Source: Rhodoferax sp. (GTDB lineage Bacteria; Pseudomonadota; Gammaproteobacteria; Burkholderiales; Burkholderiaceae_C). Taken from it: a stretch of 64,000 nucleotides of DNA. Every line of letters begins with the position of its first letter. Positions within the stretch are counted from its first letter, which is position 1. The position numbers and the translations under genes are program-made. The stretch is taken from positions 1 to 64,000 of the forward strand of contig NZ_JAQTMS010000008.1 in the NCBI RefSeq assembly GCF_028714215.1, given 5' to 3'. The notes below the pieces were generated by a model. That model was given only the letters and a program-made list of their open reading frames with translations, was not told the origin of the DNA and made no database searches. Of the stretch, positions 32,113-41,010 are shown piece by piece.

Positions 32113-32133
32113 ATCCCGGGTCAAGCCCGGGAT
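32113..32133. repeat. Palindromic dispersed repeat ATCCCGGG-TCAAG-CCCGGGAT followed by GACA
   Basis: Perfect 8-bp stem with 5-nt loop in intergenic DNA; partial second copy CCCGGGATGACA at ~32151. Confidence 0.7.
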
Positions 32134-32171
32134 GACAATAGAGGCACCAGCCCGGGATGACAAATTGATGG

Positions 32172-33098
32172 TCAGCGCAGCCGCTTGATCAGGCTGGAAG
32201 TGTCCCAGCGCTTGCCGCCCATGTGCTGCACGTCGGCATAAAACTGGTCTACCAAGGCCGTTACCGGCAGGCGCGCGCCGTTGCGCTTGGCCTCGTCGAG
32301 CACCAGCCCCAGGTCTTTGCGCATCCAGTCCACGGCAAAGCCAAAATCAAACTTGTCCGCCACCATGGTTTTGCCGCGGTTGTCGAGCTGCCAGCTTTGG
32401 GCCGCGCCCTTGCCAATCACATCCAGCACTTGCAGCATGTCGAGCCCGGCCTGCTGGCCGAAAGCAATCGCTTCGCTCAAGCCCTGCACCAGGCCGGCAA
32501 TACAAATCTGATTCACCATCTTGGCCAATTGACCGGCACCACTCTGGCCCAAATACGTAAAAGCCTTGGAAAATGCCATCGCTACCGGCTGCGCCAGTTC
32601 GAACGCCGCTTGATCGCCACCGCACATCACCGTCAGCAAACCGTTCTGCGCACCGGCCTGGCCGCCCGATACCGGGGCGTCGACAAACTGCAGGCCCAGG
32701 TTTTTGGCCGTGCCGTACAACTCGCGCGCCACGTTGGCCGAAGCCGTGGTGTGATCGACCAACAGCGCGCCCGGCTTCATGCCGGCGAAGGCGCCATCGC
32801 TGCCCAGGGTGACGCTGCGCAGGTCGTCATCGTTGCCGACGCAGCAAAAGACAATATCCGCATCCTGCACCGCCAGCCGTGGCGTGAGGGCGTGACTCAC
32901 AGTCGAGGGCTGACCGTCGGGTGGTGCGAACTCCGCGCACCAGGCGGCGGCCTTGCTGGCAGTCCGGTTGTACACCGCGACCTGGTGGCCGCTGCGGGCC
33001 AGGTGTCCGGCCATCGGGTAGCCCATCACGCCCAGGCCTAGAAAGGCAACTCGGCGGGCTGGCGTGGCTGGGTAATTTTTGCTGTTGATGGCGTTCAT
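32172..33098 (-). CDS. NAD(P)-dependent oxidoreductase, 3-hydroxyisobutyrate dehydrogenase family
   Basis: VAFLGLGVMGYPMAGHLARSGHQVAVYNRT, FVDAPVSGGQAGAQNGLLTVMCGG. Confidence 0.93.
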   Translation of the reverse strand: MNAINSKNYPATPARRVAFLGLGVMGYPMAGHLARSGHQVAVYNRTASKAAAWCAEFAPPDGQPSTVSHALTPRLAVQDADIVFCCVGNDDDLRSVTLGSDGAFAGMKPGALLVDHTTASANVARELYGTAKNLGLQFVDAPVSGGQAGAQNGLLTVMCGGDQAAFELAQPVAMAFSKAFTYLGQSGAGQLAKMVNQICIAGLVQGLSEAIAFGQQAGLDMLQVLDVIGKGAAQSWQLDNRGKTMVADKFDFGFAVDWMRKDLGLVLDEAKRNGARLPVTALVDQFYADVQHMGGKRWDTSSLIKRLR

Positions 33099-34231
33099 AC
33101 GATGGCAAAGTTCTCGGTTCCGCTGTTGAGGTCCTGTATTTTGCCGCGTTTGCTGTTGAGCTTGATTTGCAGGCGCAGGTCGTTCAGGGAATCGGCATTG
33201 CGCAAGGCGTCCTCGTAGGTGATCAGCTTGCCTTCATAGGCGTCGAACAAGGCCTGGTCGAAAGTCTGCATGCCCAGATTGCGGCTCTTCTTCATGATCT
33301 CCTTGATCTCCGAGATGTCACCCTTGAAGATCAGGTCCGAGATCAGGGGCGAGTTGAGCATGATTTCCACCACCGCCACCCGGCCCCGGCCGTCCTGCTT
33401 GGGAATCAGGCGCTGTGACACCATGGCCTTGATATTGAGCGACAAGTCCATCAGCAACTGCGCGCGCCGCTCCTCGGGAAAGAAATTGATGATGCGGTCG
33501 AGTGCCTGGTTGGCACTGTTGGCGTGCAGGGTGGCCAGACACAAATGTCCCGTTTCGGAAAAGGCGACCGCGTGCTCCATGGTTTCGCGGTCGCGGATTT
33601 CACCCATCAAAATCACATCCGGGGCCTGGCGCAAGGTGTTCTTCAGGGCGGCGCCCCAGCTGTCGGTGTCGATTCCCACCTCGCGCTGCGTGACCACGCA
33701 ATTCTTATGTGCATGGACAAACTCGATCGGGTCCTCGATCGTGATGATGTGCCCGAACGAGTTCTCGTTGCGCCAGTCCACCATCGCCGCCAGGGTGGTC
33801 GACTTGCCGGAGCCGGTGGCGCCCACCATGATGCACAGGCCGCGTTTCGCCGTGACCACTTCCTTGAGCACCTGCGGCACGCCCAGACCGTCAATGGTGG
33901 GCACGGTCATGGGGATCACCCGCAACACCATGCCGACCTTGCTTTGCTGGATAAAGGCGTTGACGCGAAAGCGCCCTATGCCCGGCGGCGAGATGGCGAA
34001 GTTGCACTCCTTGGTGCGCTCAAACTCGGCGACCTGCTTGTCGTTCATGACCGAGCGCGCCAGCGCCATGGTGTGCGCCGCGTTGAGTGGCTGGGGTGAG
34101 ACCTTGGTCACCTTCCCATCGACTTTCATGGCCGGCGGAAAATCCGCCGTGATGAACAGGTCGCTGCCGTTGCGGCTGATCATCAGCTTCAACAGGTCGT
34201 TGACAAACTTGGTGGCTTGATCGCGTTCCAT
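33095..34231 (-). CDS. pilU: Type IV pilus retraction ATPase PilU
   Basis: MVGATGSGKSTTLAAMVDWRNEN, DVILMGEIRDRETMEHAVAFSETGHLCLATLHA; PilT paralogue nearby. Confidence 0.93.
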   Translation of the reverse strand: MERDQATKFVNDLLKLMISRNGSDLFITADFPPAMKVDGKVTKVSPQPLNAAHTMALARSVMNDKQVAEFERTKECNFAISPPGIGRFRVNAFIQQSKVGMVLRVIPMTVPTIDGLGVPQVLKEVVTAKRGLCIMVGATGSGKSTTLAAMVDWRNENSFGHIITIEDPIEFVHAHKNCVVTQREVGIDTDSWGAALKNTLRQAPDVILMGEIRDRETMEHAVAFSETGHLCLATLHANSANQALDRIINFFPEERRAQLLMDLSLNIKAMVSQRLIPKQDGRGRVAVVEIMLNSPLISDLIFKGDISEIKEIMKKSRNLGMQTFDQALFDAYEGKLITYEDALRNADSLNDLRLQIKLNSKRGKIQDLNSGTENFAIV

Positions 34232-34252
34232 GACGTGTAGTGCTCCCGGGAA

Positions 34253-34894
34253 TCAATGTGTTTCGCTGAGCCGGGCGCTGACACCGCGCAGTCGAAGCGA
34301 CAGCTTGCGGGCCAGCAAGGTGACCAGATTGGCGGTCAGGGTCGGGTCGGTGCCGAGCATCTGGTCCATCGCATCCGCGCTGAGAACGGCGATTTGGCAG
34401 TTGCTGAGCGTGCTGCAGACGGAAAACCGGATGCCGCCATCCAGCAGCGACATCTCACCCAGTATCTCGCCAGCGGCCGCCTCGGCCAGACGCAGGCGCT
34501 CGCCCCAGGGTTGCAGGCGGTCGATGGCAATCGTGCCGCTCAGCAAAACCAGCATGAAGTTGCCGCGTTCATCCTGGCGGATCAGATCGCGGTCGGCGGC
34601 AATCGTGGCGAAATCCAGAAAGGGCTGCATGCGACGGATCGTTTCCGGGTCCAGCCGGCGCATGTACTTGTCCTTGCGCCACAGTGCCTGCAACAGCTTG
34701 ATGCCCTTCTCGGGATCGAGTTTCGTGGCTCCCACCTCAACCGCCCGCGCCTCCCACGGCACCAGCAGATTGGGGTCGGCATCCGCCTCTGACAGGGTGG
34801 AACTGAACAGCTTGGAGTCAGGATCGTTTGCATCCGACCCGGCCGGCTTGTTTTGCCGCTGGACTCCGAACATTCCTTTCATTGCGTGCTCCAT
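34253..34894 (-). CDS. Cyclic nucleotide-binding domain protein
   Basis: 'QDERGNFMLVLLSGTIAIDRLQPWGERLRLAEAAAGEILGEMSLLDGGIRFSVCSTLSNCQIAVLSADAMDQML' cNMP-binding fold; between pilT and pilU. Confidence 0.88.
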   Translation of the reverse strand: MEHAMKGMFGVQRQNKPAGSDANDPDSKLFSSTLSEADADPNLLVPWEARAVEVGATKLDPEKGIKLLQALWRKDKYMRRLDPETIRRMQPFLDFATIAADRDLIRQDERGNFMLVLLSGTIAIDRLQPWGERLRLAEAAAGEILGEMSLLDGGIRFSVCSTLSNCQIAVLSADAMDQMLGTDPTLTANLVTLLARKLSLRLRGVSARLSETH

Positions 34895-34912
34895 GGATGG
34901 GCCGGGTCAGGT

Positions 34913-35956
34913 TCAGCCGGGGAAGTTCTCGGGAATCTTGGCTTTGGAGCGTGCCTCGGCCGGGCTGATGATGTTGCGTTTCACCAGATCCGTCAGGTTC
35001 TGGTCCAGCGTCTGCATGCCGACGCTGTTGCCGGTCTGGATCGAGGAGTACATCTGCGCCACCTTGGCCTCGCGAATCAGGTTGCGGATGGCACTGGTGC
35101 CGAGCATGATCTCGTGCGCCGCGACGCGGCTCTGGCCGTCCTTGGTTTTGCACAGGGTCTGCGAGATCACGGCCTGCAGCGACTCCGACAGCATGGCGCG
35201 GACCATCTCCTTTTCTTCCGCTGGAAATACGTCGATGATCCGGTCTATGGTCTTGGCGGCGCTGGAAGTGTGCAGGGTGCCGAACACCAGGTGGCCCGTT
35301 TCAGCCGCCGTCATGGCCAGGCGGATGGTCTCCAGGTCGCGCATTTCGCCCACCAGGATGGCGTCCGGGTCCTCCCGCAGGGCGGAACGCAGGGCGGCGG
35401 CAAAGCTCAGCGTGTGGGGCCCGACCTCGCGCTGGTTGATCAGGCATTTTTTCGATTCATGGACAAATTCGATCGGGTCTTCCACCGTCAGGATGTGGCC
35501 AAACTCCGTTTCGTTCAGGTAGTTGACCATCGCCGCCAGGGTGGTGGACTTGCCGGAGCCGGTCGGACCGGTGACCAGCACCATGCCACGCGGCTTCAAG
35601 GCCAGATCGGCAAAGATTTTGGGTGCATGCAGTTGTTCCAGCGTCAGAATCTTGCTGGGAATGGTCCGGAACACGGCGCCGGCGCCGCGGTGCTGGTTGA
35701 AGGCGTTGACCCGAAAGCGCGCCAGCCCCTCGATCTCGAACGAAAAGTCGATTTCCAGAAACTCCTCGAAGCTCTTGCGCTGCGTATCGTTCATGATGTC
35801 GTAGACCATCGCATGCACCTGCTTGTGGTCCAGCGGCTCGACATTGATGCGCCGTACGTCGCCATGCACCCGGATCATCGGCGGCAGGCCGGCCGAGAGG
35901 TGTAAATCCGAGGCATTGTTCTTGACGCTGAAGGCCAGCAGTTGGGTAATGTCCAC
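34913..35956 (-). CDS. pilT: Type IV pilus twitching motility ATPase PilT
   Basis: MDITQLLAFSVKNNASDLHLSAGLPPMIRVHGDVRRIN, VTGPTGSGKSTTLAAMVNYLNE, GEMRDLETIRLAMTAAETGHLVFGTLHTSSA. Confidence 0.97.
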   Translation of the reverse strand: MDITQLLAFSVKNNASDLHLSAGLPPMIRVHGDVRRINVEPLDHKQVHAMVYDIMNDTQRKSFEEFLEIDFSFEIEGLARFRVNAFNQHRGAGAVFRTIPSKILTLEQLHAPKIFADLALKPRGMVLVTGPTGSGKSTTLAAMVNYLNETEFGHILTVEDPIEFVHESKKCLINQREVGPHTLSFAAALRSALREDPDAILVGEMRDLETIRLAMTAAETGHLVFGTLHTSSAAKTIDRIIDVFPAEEKEMVRAMLSESLQAVISQTLCKTKDGQSRVAAHEIMLGTSAIRNLIREAKVAQMYSSIQTGNSVGMQTLDQNLTDLVKRNIISPAEARSKAKIPENFPG

Positions 35957-35991
35957 GAGGTCCTTGATCGTTTGTTACGCTTGGGGTAATT

Positions 35992-36684
35992 ATGACCATG
36001 ATTGAGAAGAATTTACAAACCGTTCGGGCGCGCGTGGCAGCCGCTTGTAGCGCGGCCGGCCGCGCGCCCGGCGAGGTCACCTTGCTGGCGGTGTCCAAGA
36101 CTTTTGGCCCGGCGGCGGTGGCGGCTGCCCACGCCGCCGGACAAACCGCGTTCGGCGAGAACTACATCCAGGAGGCGGTGCAAAAGATCACGCAATTGCG
36201 CCAGTTGCCTCTTCAGTGGCATTGCATTGGTCCGATCCAGAGCAACAAGACGCGCCTGGTGGCGGAACATTTTGACTGGGTGCACACGGTGGACCGGCTG
36301 AAGACCGCGCAACGCCTGAGCGAGCAGCGCCCGGCCCATTTGCCGGCGTTGCAGGTTTGCATCCAGGTCAATGTCGACGGCGGCGCAGCGAAGTCGGGCG
36401 TGCTGCCGCAAGAGGCGCTGGCGCTGGCGCAGCAGGTGGCGGCCTTGCCGCGCCTGCGCCTGCGCGGCGTCATGAGCATCCCCGAGCCGGTGCCTGATTT
36501 CGCGGCAGCCTGCGCCCTGTTTGCCCGCGTCAAGGCGGTCTTCGACGCCTTGAAGGCGGAAGGTCTGGAACTCGACACCCTGTCGATGGGCATGAGCGCC
36601 GACCTGGAGGCCGCCATCCATGCGGGCAGCACCATGGTGCGGGTCGGGACGGCCATTTTTGGTGGGCGGGCCAAGGTGGTCTGA
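35992..36684 (+). CDS. yggS: YggS family PLP homeostasis protein
   Basis: LLAVSKTFGPAAVAAAHAAGQTAFGENYIQEAVQKI, LSMGMSADLEAAIHAGSTMVRVGTAIFG. Confidence 0.96.
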   Translation: MTMIEKNLQTVRARVAAACSAAGRAPGEVTLLAVSKTFGPAAVAAAHAAGQTAFGENYIQEAVQKITQLRQLPLQWHCIGPIQSNKTRLVAEHFDWVHTVDRLKTAQRLSEQRPAHLPALQVCIQVNVDGGAAKSGVLPQEALALAQQVAALPRLRLRGVMSIPEPVPDFAAACALFARVKAVFDALKAEGLELDTLSMGMSADLEAAIHAGSTMVRVGTAIFGGRAKVV

Positions 36685-36731
36685 GCCGGAAGTTTCGTTT
36701 CTTGCTGTCTGGGCTGCACGCGGGCAGCCAC

Positions 36732-36850
36732 TCAGTTCAGCAGCGTCATCCCCGCACCGCGCACTGCGGCCCTGTCAAAGGTCACCGTGTGCGTGCAGCC
36801 TTCGTTCTCGGCCATCTGGGCGCCCAGGAAGCTGGTGTCAAGGCTGCTCA
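36732..36850 (-). pseudogene. C-terminal remnant of a VapC-like PIN-domain toxin
   Basis: Minus-strand reading 'LSSLDTSFLGAQMAENEGCTHTVTFDRAAVRGAGMTLLN*' resembles the last ~35 aa of PIN toxins; no N-terminus before it. Confidence 0.65.
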
Positions 36851-38122
36851 ACTCTGGCTTGGCTGGTTGCGCGCAGCCGCGCCAACGGCGATGGCTTCAT
36901 TCATGGTGTCGATGTTCACCGGTTGTTTGACCCGATCAGCAAAGCGACCCGTCAAGACGTTGGTGTCTCCCCCCGGTAGCATCGCCCAAAGGGGCGCCGC
37001 CTCTATCCCGTCGGCTAGCTTGAAACGGTGCAGGCCCGGGTGGACAACGTACAGCGCATCGAGCTTCAGGTCATGCATGGCGATGCGCATGCTGGCGGTC
37101 ACACGGGGAACGTCGGCGCGCTTGAACTCCACGCCTACCCGCTGGCTCCCTTTGAACAACAGAAGATCGAGCTCGGCGCCCTGGTGCGTGGCCCAGAACC
37201 AGGCTTGATCGGGTTGGGCGATGCGCAGCACCTGCTCCAGTGCAAAACCTTCCCAGCTGGCGCCACTTTGCGGATGGGTAAAGAGTTCAGTCACGGTCTT
37301 GATGCCCATCAGCGCGTGCAGCAGCCCGGTATCCCGAAAATAAATCTTTGGGGCCTTGACCTGGCGTTTGCCCAGATTTTCATGCCAGGGTTGCAATTGG
37401 CGGATCATCAGCGTCTGTGTCAAGGTATCGAGGTAGCGGCGAATGGTGGGTTCCGAGACGCCCATCGACTGCGCGGATGGCGCCGCTGACCAGACTTGTC
37501 CGTGGTAGTGCGCCAGCATCGTCCAGAAACGCAGCATGGCGGGCGCCGCGATGTTGATGCCAAACTGGGGCATGTCCACGCGCACATGGTCTGCCACGGC
37601 CTGGGCGCGCCATGCGAAGCTGTCCTCGTCCGAGGCCGCCAGATAGGAACGTGGGAAACCGCCGCGCAGCCACAGACGCGTTGCAGCGTCATCGCTGTAG
37701 CCCCCTTCATGGGCGCTAACCTCCGCCAGATCGAAACCACCTACCTGCACGGTTTCGACGCGGCCCAGCAGGGACTCACCGGCTTGGTGCAACAAGGCCG
37801 GTGACGCGCTGCCGAGCAGCAGGTACTGGCCCGGCGCATCGGAGCGGTCCATCAGCACGCGCAGCAGGGGAAACAAGTTGGGTTGGAGCTGGACTTCGTC
37901 AATGACAACCAGACCCTTGAGTTGCTCCAGCGTCTGGACGGGTTGTTCCAGGCGTTGCGCGTGAGGCGGGTATTCGAGATCGAAATAATTGGGCGACTGG
38001 CGACTCAGAAACCTTTGGGCCAGCGTGCTTTTTCCGGATTGCCGGGGGCCGCTCAAGACGACACCGCGCGAGCGGCCAAGGGCTTTGTGGATGGAGAGTT
38101 CGAGGGCGCCGCGGTTCAGCAT
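36848..38122 (-). CDS. AAA_14/DUF4143-type ATPase (COG1373-like)
   Basis: GVVLSGPRQSGKSTLAQRFL, VVIDEVQLQPNLFPLLRVLMD, C-terminal DUF4143-like FVLEQVL...ELDLLLFKGSQRVGVEFKRADVPRVTASM. Confidence 0.93.
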   Translation of the reverse strand: MLNRGALELSIHKALGRSRGVVLSGPRQSGKSTLAQRFLSRQSPNYFDLEYPPHAQRLEQPVQTLEQLKGLVVIDEVQLQPNLFPLLRVLMDRSDAPGQYLLLGSASPALLHQAGESLLGRVETVQVGGFDLAEVSAHEGGYSDDAATRLWLRGGFPRSYLAASDEDSFAWRAQAVADHVRVDMPQFGINIAAPAMLRFWTMLAHYHGQVWSAAPSAQSMGVSEPTIRRYLDTLTQTLMIRQLQPWHENLGKRQVKAPKIYFRDTGLLHALMGIKTVTELFTHPQSGASWEGFALEQVLRIAQPDQAWFWATHQGAELDLLLFKGSQRVGVEFKRADVPRVTASMRIAMHDLKLDALYVVHPGLHRFKLADGIEAAPLWAMLPGGDTNVLTGRFADRVKQPVNIDTMNEAIAVGAAARNQPSQS

Positions 38123-38142
38123 CGCTGGATGTTAGCATAAAT

Positions 38143-38179
38143 CCATGAAATTCGAACATCAAATGTTGGAATTTCATGG
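38143..38179. promoter_or_regulatory. 37-bp palindrome upstream of the DUF4143 ATPase gene
   Basis: CCATGAAATTCGAACAT-CAA-ATGTTGGAATTTCATGG: 17-bp arms with one mismatch, 21 bp from the start codon. Confidence 0.7.
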
Positions 38180-38234
38180 TTAATGTGCGCAATGACTTGC
38201 CTCTGCGAGATGGCTCCCTGATCGGGTGCTGCAT

Positions 38235-38258
38235 GAAAAACCCCGCCGAAGCGGGGCT
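38235..38258 (-). terminator. Rho-independent terminator of the PEP-CTERM gene
   Basis: Minus strand GCCCCGCTTCGGCGGGGTTTTT: GC stem, TTCG loop, T-run. Confidence 0.9.
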
Positions 38259-38280
38259 ATCTGAAGGCCGCTGAGTTGGC

Positions 38281-39150
38281 TCAAGCGGCAGCAACGTCTT
38301 TCGGTTGCCTGCGGCCCCGAACGTAACCCAGCAGGCCAAGGCCGGCCAGCAGCATGGCATAGGTTTCGGGTTCGGGGACGGCTGCCGCGAAAACCTGGAC
38401 GTTGGCGTCGGAGTTAGGGAACCCGCCGCTACCCCAACCACTGGTCCCGCCGCCGGTTCCTGAATTCCAAGTCAGGGCGGTGCCGCTGGGTGACAGATAC
38501 AGGAAGCTGCCGTCTGCCCCCTCTTGCGTTGATCCACTCTGGCTTGCGTTCGATGCGTGCAGAAAAGCGTTGGTGTAGCCAGTACCCCCGGTAAAAGGAC
38601 GAATCGCCCCATCAAGGAAAAATTGATAGGTCTGGCCACCGTTTAGCCCGATGTTGACGTTGAAATCGATCTGGTAAACGGGAGAATACCCGCCTGAGCT
38701 ACCTTGGTAGCCCAAGCCTCCCCCATACCCCGCAACCAACGTCGAAGTGAACGAAGTCGATTGCAAGGCGATCGGTCCCCCGGCCAAGCCACCCAGGAGG
38801 CTGAGCCCGGTGCTGTCGGTCGACCAGACGCGGATTGTGTTGATGTTGTAGGCGCCAGTCCCCGCCAGCGTGAAGTCATCCCCGGGCTGATAGAAGGTGG
38901 CGGGATTGGTGGTTGATTCGTTATCGGCCCACTGGACGTTGCTGCGGTTGGCGTCGCCAGAGTTGACGTTGGTGGTGGGAAGTCCGCGATCAAAGACCAA
39001 TGTTGATTGAGCTTTGGCACTCGTTACCCCGGTCAAGCCAGCCAGCGCCAGTGCGGTTGCGCCAGCGCAGAACGCCGCTTTGGCCCGCAACCGGGAACCG
39101 ATACCGGATCTCAATCCAGCTACCACACCAGTGGTCAATTGCTTTTCCAT
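38281..39150 (-). CDS. PEP-CTERM sorting domain protein
   Basis: C-terminus VPEPETYAMLLAGLGLLGYVRGRRQPKD; N-terminal signal peptide (start 39150 or 39174). Confidence 0.93.
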   Translation of the reverse strand: MEKQLTTGVVAGLRSGIGSRLRAKAAFCAGATALALAGLTGVTSAKAQSTLVFDRGLPTTNVNSGDANRSNVQWADNESTTNPATFYQPGDDFTLAGTGAYNINTIRVWSTDSTGLSLLGGLAGGPIALQSTSFTSTLVAGYGGGLGYQGSSGGYSPVYQIDFNVNIGLNGGQTYQFFLDGAIRPFTGGTGYTNAFLHASNASQSGSTQEGADGSFLYLSPSGTALTWNSGTGGGTSGWGSGGFPNSDANVQVFAAAVPEPETYAMLLAGLGLLGYVRGRRQPKDVAAA

Positions 39151-39398
39151 TGTCTTTGCCCTTTCCCGACCCATGCAGGTCAGCCGCGCTAGCAGTTTTT
39201 AAATAACCACAAATAGAGAAGGGCAATAGTGCTCCCGAAAGTGCAGCCTGTGAATAGCCCGTTCGGACTAACCGTTCGTCATACCAGAGGAAAACACTGC
39301 TGCCTCAGCCAAGACGCACATGCGGAATGAGCTGTCGCCGACCCTGCGCCAGCCGCGTTGGCTTTTCCCACCGCAGTGTCAATGCGCGTTTTGCGAAC

Positions 39399-39824
39399 CT
39401 ACGACAGGCGATAGGTTTGCAGGTGAATGCTGGTCTCGGTGCTGCTGATGGTGCGCACCAGCCGGATGCGCTCCAGGATCTTGGACAACTCGGCCAGATT
39501 GGCCGCCCGCAGCTCGGCCAGCAGGTCCCAGCGGCCGTTGGTGTCGTGCAGGCTGGCGACGCCGGGTTCGCCCAGCAGGCTGGCAATCACCGAGCGGGTC
39601 TCGTTGCCCTCCACGGCGATGCTCATCCAGGCACAAATTTCCGACGGTTGCGCGTCGGGCCTGAGCTTGACGGTGTAACCGACGATGATGCCGGCGTCTT
39701 CCAGTTTGGCGACCCGGTTCGTCACGGTGCCGCGCGACACGCCCAGCTTTTTTGCCAGCGTGGCAACACTGGTTCGGGCGTCCTTGCGCAACAGCGACAG
39801 CAATTGTTGATCGGTGGCATCCAT
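39399..39824 (-). CDS. Lrp/AsnC family transcriptional regulator
   Basis: MDATDQQLLSLLRKDARTSVATLAKKLGVSRGTVTNRVAKLEDAGIIVGYTV. Confidence 0.94.
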   Translation of the reverse strand: MDATDQQLLSLLRKDARTSVATLAKKLGVSRGTVTNRVAKLEDAGIIVGYTVKLRPDAQPSEICAWMSIAVEGNETRSVIASLLGEPGVASLHDTNGRWDLLAELRAANLAELSKILERIRLVRTISSTETSIHLQTYRLS

Positions 39825-39948
39825 GTTGCCATTTTGACATTCATATCTATCTATATGACAAATATTTGCCAAAAAGCAAGCAATATTGCTGATTTACATT
39901 GTCATGCCCTCTTGAGACACTGCTTCGCACTTCTCCGAGTACCGCATC

Positions 39949-41010
39949 ATGAAATCGAGTTCAACCGTTCAAACCCACTTTCTAAGCGCCCAGGACGTGG
40001 CCTTGATCGTCAACAAAATAGGCCCGGCGGCGGCCCTGCGCGGCATGGCCGACTACATTCGGCAGGATTTTCTGCGCTGGCAGGACTTTGACAAATGCGC
40101 CCGTGTCGCCAGCCATTCGGCCGGCGGCGTGATCGAGCTGATGCCGATCGCCGATGCCCAGACCTATGCCTTCAAATATGTCAACGGCCACCCCAGGAAC
40201 ACGCACATCGGTCTGTCCACCGTGATGGCGTTTGGCGTGCTGGCCGATGTTGCCACCGGGGTGCCGCGGCTGCTCAGCGAGCTGACCCTGACCACCGCCT
40301 TGCGCACCGCCGCCATGTCGGCGGTGGCGGCGCGGGCGCTGGCCCGACCGGGCAGCAGACGCATGGCGCTGATTGGCAACGGCGCGCAAAGCGAGTTTCA
40401 GGCGCTGGCTTTTCATCATCTGCTGGGCATTGAGGAAATCCGGCTGTTCGACACCGACCGCGCCGCCACTGCCAAGCTGATGCGCAATCTGCGGCACACG
40501 GCGCTGCGCCTGATCGCCTGCGAAAGTATTACCCAAGCGGTGCTGGGAGCCGATATAGTGACGACCGTGACCGCCGACAAAACCAATGCCACCATCCTGA
40601 CGCCCGACCTGATCGCGCCCGGCATGCACATCAATGGCGTCGGTGGCGACTGCCCCGGCAAGACCGAGCTGCACCCGGATGTGCTGCGCGGCGCTTCGGT
40701 GTTCGTCGAGTACGAGCCGCAAACCCGCATCGAGGGCGACCTGCAACAGTTGCCGGCCGACTTTGCCGTGACCGAACTCTGGCAAGTGCTGGGCGGCAAG
40801 GCAGCCGGCCGCAGCACGGAGAGTCAAGTCACCGTGTTCGACTCGGTCGGCTTTGCGCTGGAAGACTATTCGGCGTTGCGCTTCATGCGCGATGCGGCCA
40901 GTGAACTGGGGGTCGGTCAAGCGCTGTCGCTGATTCCGGAACTGGGCAACCCGAAGGATCTGTTCAGCCTGATTGGCCCGGTTGTCGAAGAGTTGGCGCT
41001 GGCAGCATGA
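39949..41010 (+). CDS. Ornithine cyclodeaminase
   Basis: FKYVNGHPRNTHIGLSTVMAFGVLADVATGVPRLLSELTLTTALRTAAMSAVAARAL, LIGNGAQSEFQALAF. Confidence 0.94.
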   Translation: MKSSSTVQTHFLSAQDVALIVNKIGPAAALRGMADYIRQDFLRWQDFDKCARVASHSAGGVIELMPIADAQTYAFKYVNGHPRNTHIGLSTVMAFGVLADVATGVPRLLSELTLTTALRTAAMSAVAARALARPGSRRMALIGNGAQSEFQALAFHHLLGIEEIRLFDTDRAATAKLMRNLRHTALRLIACESITQAVLGADIVTTVTADKTNATILTPDLIAPGMHINGVGGDCPGKTELHPDVLRGASVFVEYEPQTRIEGDLQQLPADFAVTELWQVLGGKAAGRSTESQVTVFDSVGFALEDYSALRFMRDAASELGVGQALSLIPELGNPKDLFSLIGPVVEELALAA

